From: Vanilla planifolia
Lineage: Eukaryota > Streptophyta > Magnoliopsida > Asparagales > Orchidaceae
Assembly: GCA_023846275.1 (NCBI GenBank)
Contig: JAIUJO010000089.1
Coordinates: 945,001 to 1,009,000 of the forward strand
Direction of reading: 5' to 3'
DNA length: 64,000 nucleotides
The notes below the pieces were generated by a model. The model worked only from the letters and a program-made list of their open reading frames with translations, was not told where the DNA came from and did not search any database. The position numbers were made by a program, and so were the translations under genes. Of this stretch, positions 60,835-64,000 are shown in pieces; position 1 is the first letter of the stretch, and every line of letters starts with the position of its first letter.

Positions 60835-63800
60835 TCTTTCTTCCTCTTCTTCTTCAAATTCTTTTTCTTCTTCTTCTTCTCCTACTTCTTCTTCTTCTTC
60901 TTCTTCTTCTACTACTACTACTACTTCTTTTTCATCTACTTCTTCTTCTCCTTCCTCTTTTACTTCTTCTTCTCCTTCTTTTTTTCTTCCACTTCTTCTT
61001 CTTCTTCTTCAACTTTTTCCTCTTCCTCTTCCTCCTCTTCTGATTCATTTTCTTCTTCTTCTTCTTCTTCTTTTTCTCCTTTTTCTTCACCACTCTCTGA
61101 CCCTAATTTTTCTTCTTATATTTTTTCTTCTTCATCTTCTTCTCCTTCTTCTTCTTCTGCATCTTCTTCTTCTTCTTCCCCTTCTACTTCTCCTTCTTGT
61201 TCTCCTTCTCCTTCTCCTTCTCCTTCTCCATCACTTTCTCCTTCTCTTCGTCCTTCTCCTTCTCTTTGTCCTTCTCCTTCTCCCTTTTCTCCTTCTCCTT
61301 CTCCTTCTCCTTTCCCTTCTCCTTCTCCTTCTCTTTTTCCTTCATCTCCTTCTCCTTCTCCTTGTTCATGATCTTCTTCTTCTTCTTCTTCTACCACCTC
61401 CTCCTCCTCTTCTTCTTCTTCCTCTTCTTCATCTTCTTCTTCATTCTCTTTTTCATCTTCTTCTTTTTCATCTTCTTCTTTTTCTTCTTCTTCCTCTTCT
61501 TCCTTTTCCCTTTCTTTCTTCTTCCTTCTTCCTTCTTACTTCTTCCATTTTACTTCTTCCTTCTTCCTTCTTCCTTATCCCTTTTTTACTTCTTCCTTTT
61601 TCTTTATTCTACTTTGCCTTTTTCTTCCTCTTCTTGTTGATGTTCTTCTTCATATTATTTTTCTTCATCTACTTCTTCATCTTCATCATCATCATCATCT
61701 TCTTCTCCTGCTCCTTCGTCTTCTTCTTTTTCTTATTCTTCTTCTTCTTCTCCCTCCACCTCTTCTTCTTCTTCTACTTCTACTTCTTCTACTTCTTCTT
61801 CTTCCACTGCTTCTTCTTTCTTCTTCTTCGACTTTTGCTTCTTCATCTTCTTCTTCTTCTTCTTCTACTTCTTCTACATCTATATCTACTTCTTCTTCTT
61901 ATTTTTATTCTTCTACTTCTTCTTCCTCCTCCTGCTCTTCATTTTCTTCTTCTTTTTCTTCTTCTTCCACTTCTTCTTCATCTTTTTCTTTTTCTTCTTC
62001 TTCTTGTTCTTCTTCTTCTTCTTCTTCTTCATCTTCTACTTCATCATCATCTTCTTCTTCTTCATCTTCTTCTTCGTCTTCTTCTTATTCTTCATCTTCT
62101 TCTTCTTCTTCCTCTTCATCTTTTTTCTCGTCTTCTTCTTCTTGTTTATCTTATTCTTCTTCTTTTTCTTCTTCTTCTTCTTCTTTTGCTTCTACCTCCT
62201 CTTCTTCTTCTTCTTCTTCTTCTTCTGCTGCTTCTGCTTCTTTTTCTTCTACTACTGCTTCTTATTCTTCTAATTCTACTTCTTTTTCATCTATTTCATC
62301 TATTTCATCCTCTTCTTCTGCTAATTCTTCTTCTTTTTCATCATCATCATCATCATCTTCTTCTTCTTCTTATATGACTTCTTCTCCTTCTTCTTATACT
62401 TGTTCTTATTCTTGTTCTTCCTCTTCTACATCATCTTCCACTTCTTTCTCTTCCTCTTCTTCCTCTTCTCATTCTTCTTCATTTTTTCCTTCTCATTCTC
62501 CTTCTCCTTCTCCTCCTTCTCTTTCTACTTCTCCTTCACCTCTACTCCATTTCCTCCTTGTCCTTCTCCTTCTCCTACTCTTTGTTGTTGTTGCTCTTCT
62601 TCTTCTTATACTTTTTCTTCTTTTTCTTCTTTTTCTTCTACTTATTTTTTATTTCTTCTTTCTTATTTCTTCCTTCTCCTTTCTTATTTCTTCTTCCTTC
62701 TTAGTTCTTCCCTCTTGCTTCTTCCTTCTTGCTTCCTTCTTCCTTCTTCCCTCTACCTTCTTTCATCTCCCTTTTTCCTCTTCCTCTTCCTCTTCCTCTT
62801 CCCCTTCCACTTCTTCTTCTTCTTCTTTCTCTATTTCTTCATCTTCTTCCTCTTCTTCTTCTTCTTCTTCATTCATTCTTCTTACTTCTTTCATTTTTTG
62901 ATATTTTTCTTCCACTTGTTCCAATTCTTGTTCCAATTCTTTTCTTCTTCTTCCTCTTCTTCTTCTTCTTCTTTTACATCTTCTTTTTCTTCTCGTTCTC
63001 CTTCTCCTTCTCTTTCTTGTCCTTCACCTTCTCGTTCTCCTTCTCCTTCTCCTTCTCCATCTCCTTCTCCACGTTCTCTTTCTTCTTCTCCTTCTGCTTC
63101 TCCTTTTGCATCCCCTTCATTTTCTCCTCCTCCTCCTCTTCCCCCTCCTCCTCTTCCTCTTCCTTCTCATCCTCCTCTTACTTGTCCTTCTCTTTCCCAT
63201 TCTCACTCTTCTTCTCCTTCTCCTCCACCCCTCCTTCTCATTCTCCTTCTCCTTCTCCCTCTCCTTTCTTCTTTCCTCCTACTTCTTCAATATTCCTTTT
63301 TGTTTCTTCCTTCCCCTTTCCTCCTTCTCCCTTCTTCCTTCTTCGTACTTTCTTCTTCCTTCTTACTTCTTCTTTCCTCATTCTTCCTTCTTCCTTGTTC
63401 CTTCTTCCTTCTTCTTACTTATTTCTTCTTTTTCCTTCTTTCTCATTTATTCTTTCTTCTCCTTTCTACTTCTTTCTTCTTATTTCTTATTCTTTCTTGC
63501 TTTGTCTTTAATTCCTCTTCTTTTTCTCTTCTTTTTGCTATTCATTCATTCTTCTTCTTCATTTTTCTTTATTCTCTATTCTTTCTTTTTTCTTTTTTGT
63601 TCTTTTTGTTTTGCACTTCCTTCCTCCTTCCTCCTTCCTCCATCCTCCTTCCTTCTTCCTTCTTCCTTCATCCTTTTTCCTATTTCATTCTACATTCTTC
63701 TTTCTTCCTTCTTCCATTTTCCTTCTTCCTTCTTCTTTCTTCTTTCTTCATTCTTCTTCTTTCTTCTTCTTTCTTCAACTTTCTTCTTCTTTCTATCTTC

Positions 63801-64000
63801 TTCTTTCTTTCTTCTTCTTTCCTCTTCCTCTTCTTTTTCTTTTTCTTCTTCTTCTTCTTCTTCTTCTTCTTCTTCTCTTCGTTTGTCTTCTTCTTCTACT
63901 TCTTCTTTTTCTTCTTCTTCTTATTATTCTTCTTCTTCTTCATCTTTTTCCACTTCTTCTTCTTCTTTTACTTCTTCTTCCACTTCTTCTTCTTCTTATA
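60835..64000. repeat. giant polypyrimidine (CTT/TTC) microsatellite
   Basis: At least 3.17 kb of almost pure C and T on the plus strand (A and G on the minus), still going at the window end. It is a mosaic of (TTC)n, (CTTCTC)n, (CCTTCTT)-like and (TTTCTTC)-like arrays. A run of CTTCTC hexamers lies at about 61187-61370 and again at 62985-63075, and short (ATC)n tracts at 61684-61700 and 62338-62358. The very long open frames (547, 260, 202 codons) exist only because stop codons need A or G, so they are compositional. Confidence 0.97.

Noticed and set aside
60734..63511. Very long open frames (547, 260, 202, 175 codons) in the right end, including Glu/Lys-rich frames on the minus strand
   Set aside because: They are products of a pyrimidine-only repeat in which stop codons cannot arise. 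Translations are Ser/Phe/Leu or Lys/Glu homopolymer-like in every frame.

Overview
This window looks like nuclear DNA of a flowering plant. It is AT-rich and gene-poor, and it holds intron-split relics of plant nuclear genes, plant-type LTR retrotransposon pieces, a decayed plastid insert and a long polypyrimidine microsatellite. The presence of a DUF4220/DUF594 gene hints at a monocot, but only weakly. I saw no rRNA gene, tRNA gene, CRISPR array or prokaryotic operon. Almost every recognisable protein-coding stretch is partial or broken.

Layout. (1) 1-158 is the start of an SDA1-like gene that runs off the left edge on the minus strand. (2) 159-3074 has no recognisable gene. (3) 3075-3350 is a decayed Ty3/gypsy integrase core; it stops where a plastid-derived block begins. 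(4) 3352-5963 is a plastid insert carrying ycf4, cemA and petA remnants in normal plastome order, with a local tandem duplication inside petA. (5) 5964-8695 has organelle-like composition but no gene I can name. (6) 8696-17109 and 19580-27968 are two direct copies of one ~8.4-kb segment, separated by a 2.5-kb unshared stretch. Each copy has an organelle-like half with a gag-like fragment, a short LTR retrotransposon on the minus strand without visible pol, and an AT-rich half. (7) 27969-34040 is AT-rich with no supported gene. (8) 34041-39900 is a second organelle-like block, possibly mitochondrial, with a weak group II intron signature.

(9) 40199-41780 (minus) is a six-exon D-type cyclin (CYCD2/4 class). 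Its exons can be placed almost to the base, but it has a defective Rb-binding motif, unusual splice donors and a disrupted last exon. (10) 46948-52855 (plus) is a CTR9 (Paf1 complex) pseudogene. (11) 55325-57384 (minus) is a DUF4220/DUF594 pseudogene. (12) About 59340-60690 resembles a copia LTR with a TATA box. (13) 60835-64000 is almost entirely C and T on the plus strand, mainly CTT/TTC repeats, and it continues beyond the window.

The genes do not form a pathway. The history read here is accretion of organelle DNA and retroelements, a segmental duplication that copied an already inserted LTR element, and decay of three nuclear genes. Gene names rest on recognising translated family motifs, with no database search; percent identities are hand estimates on short samples.
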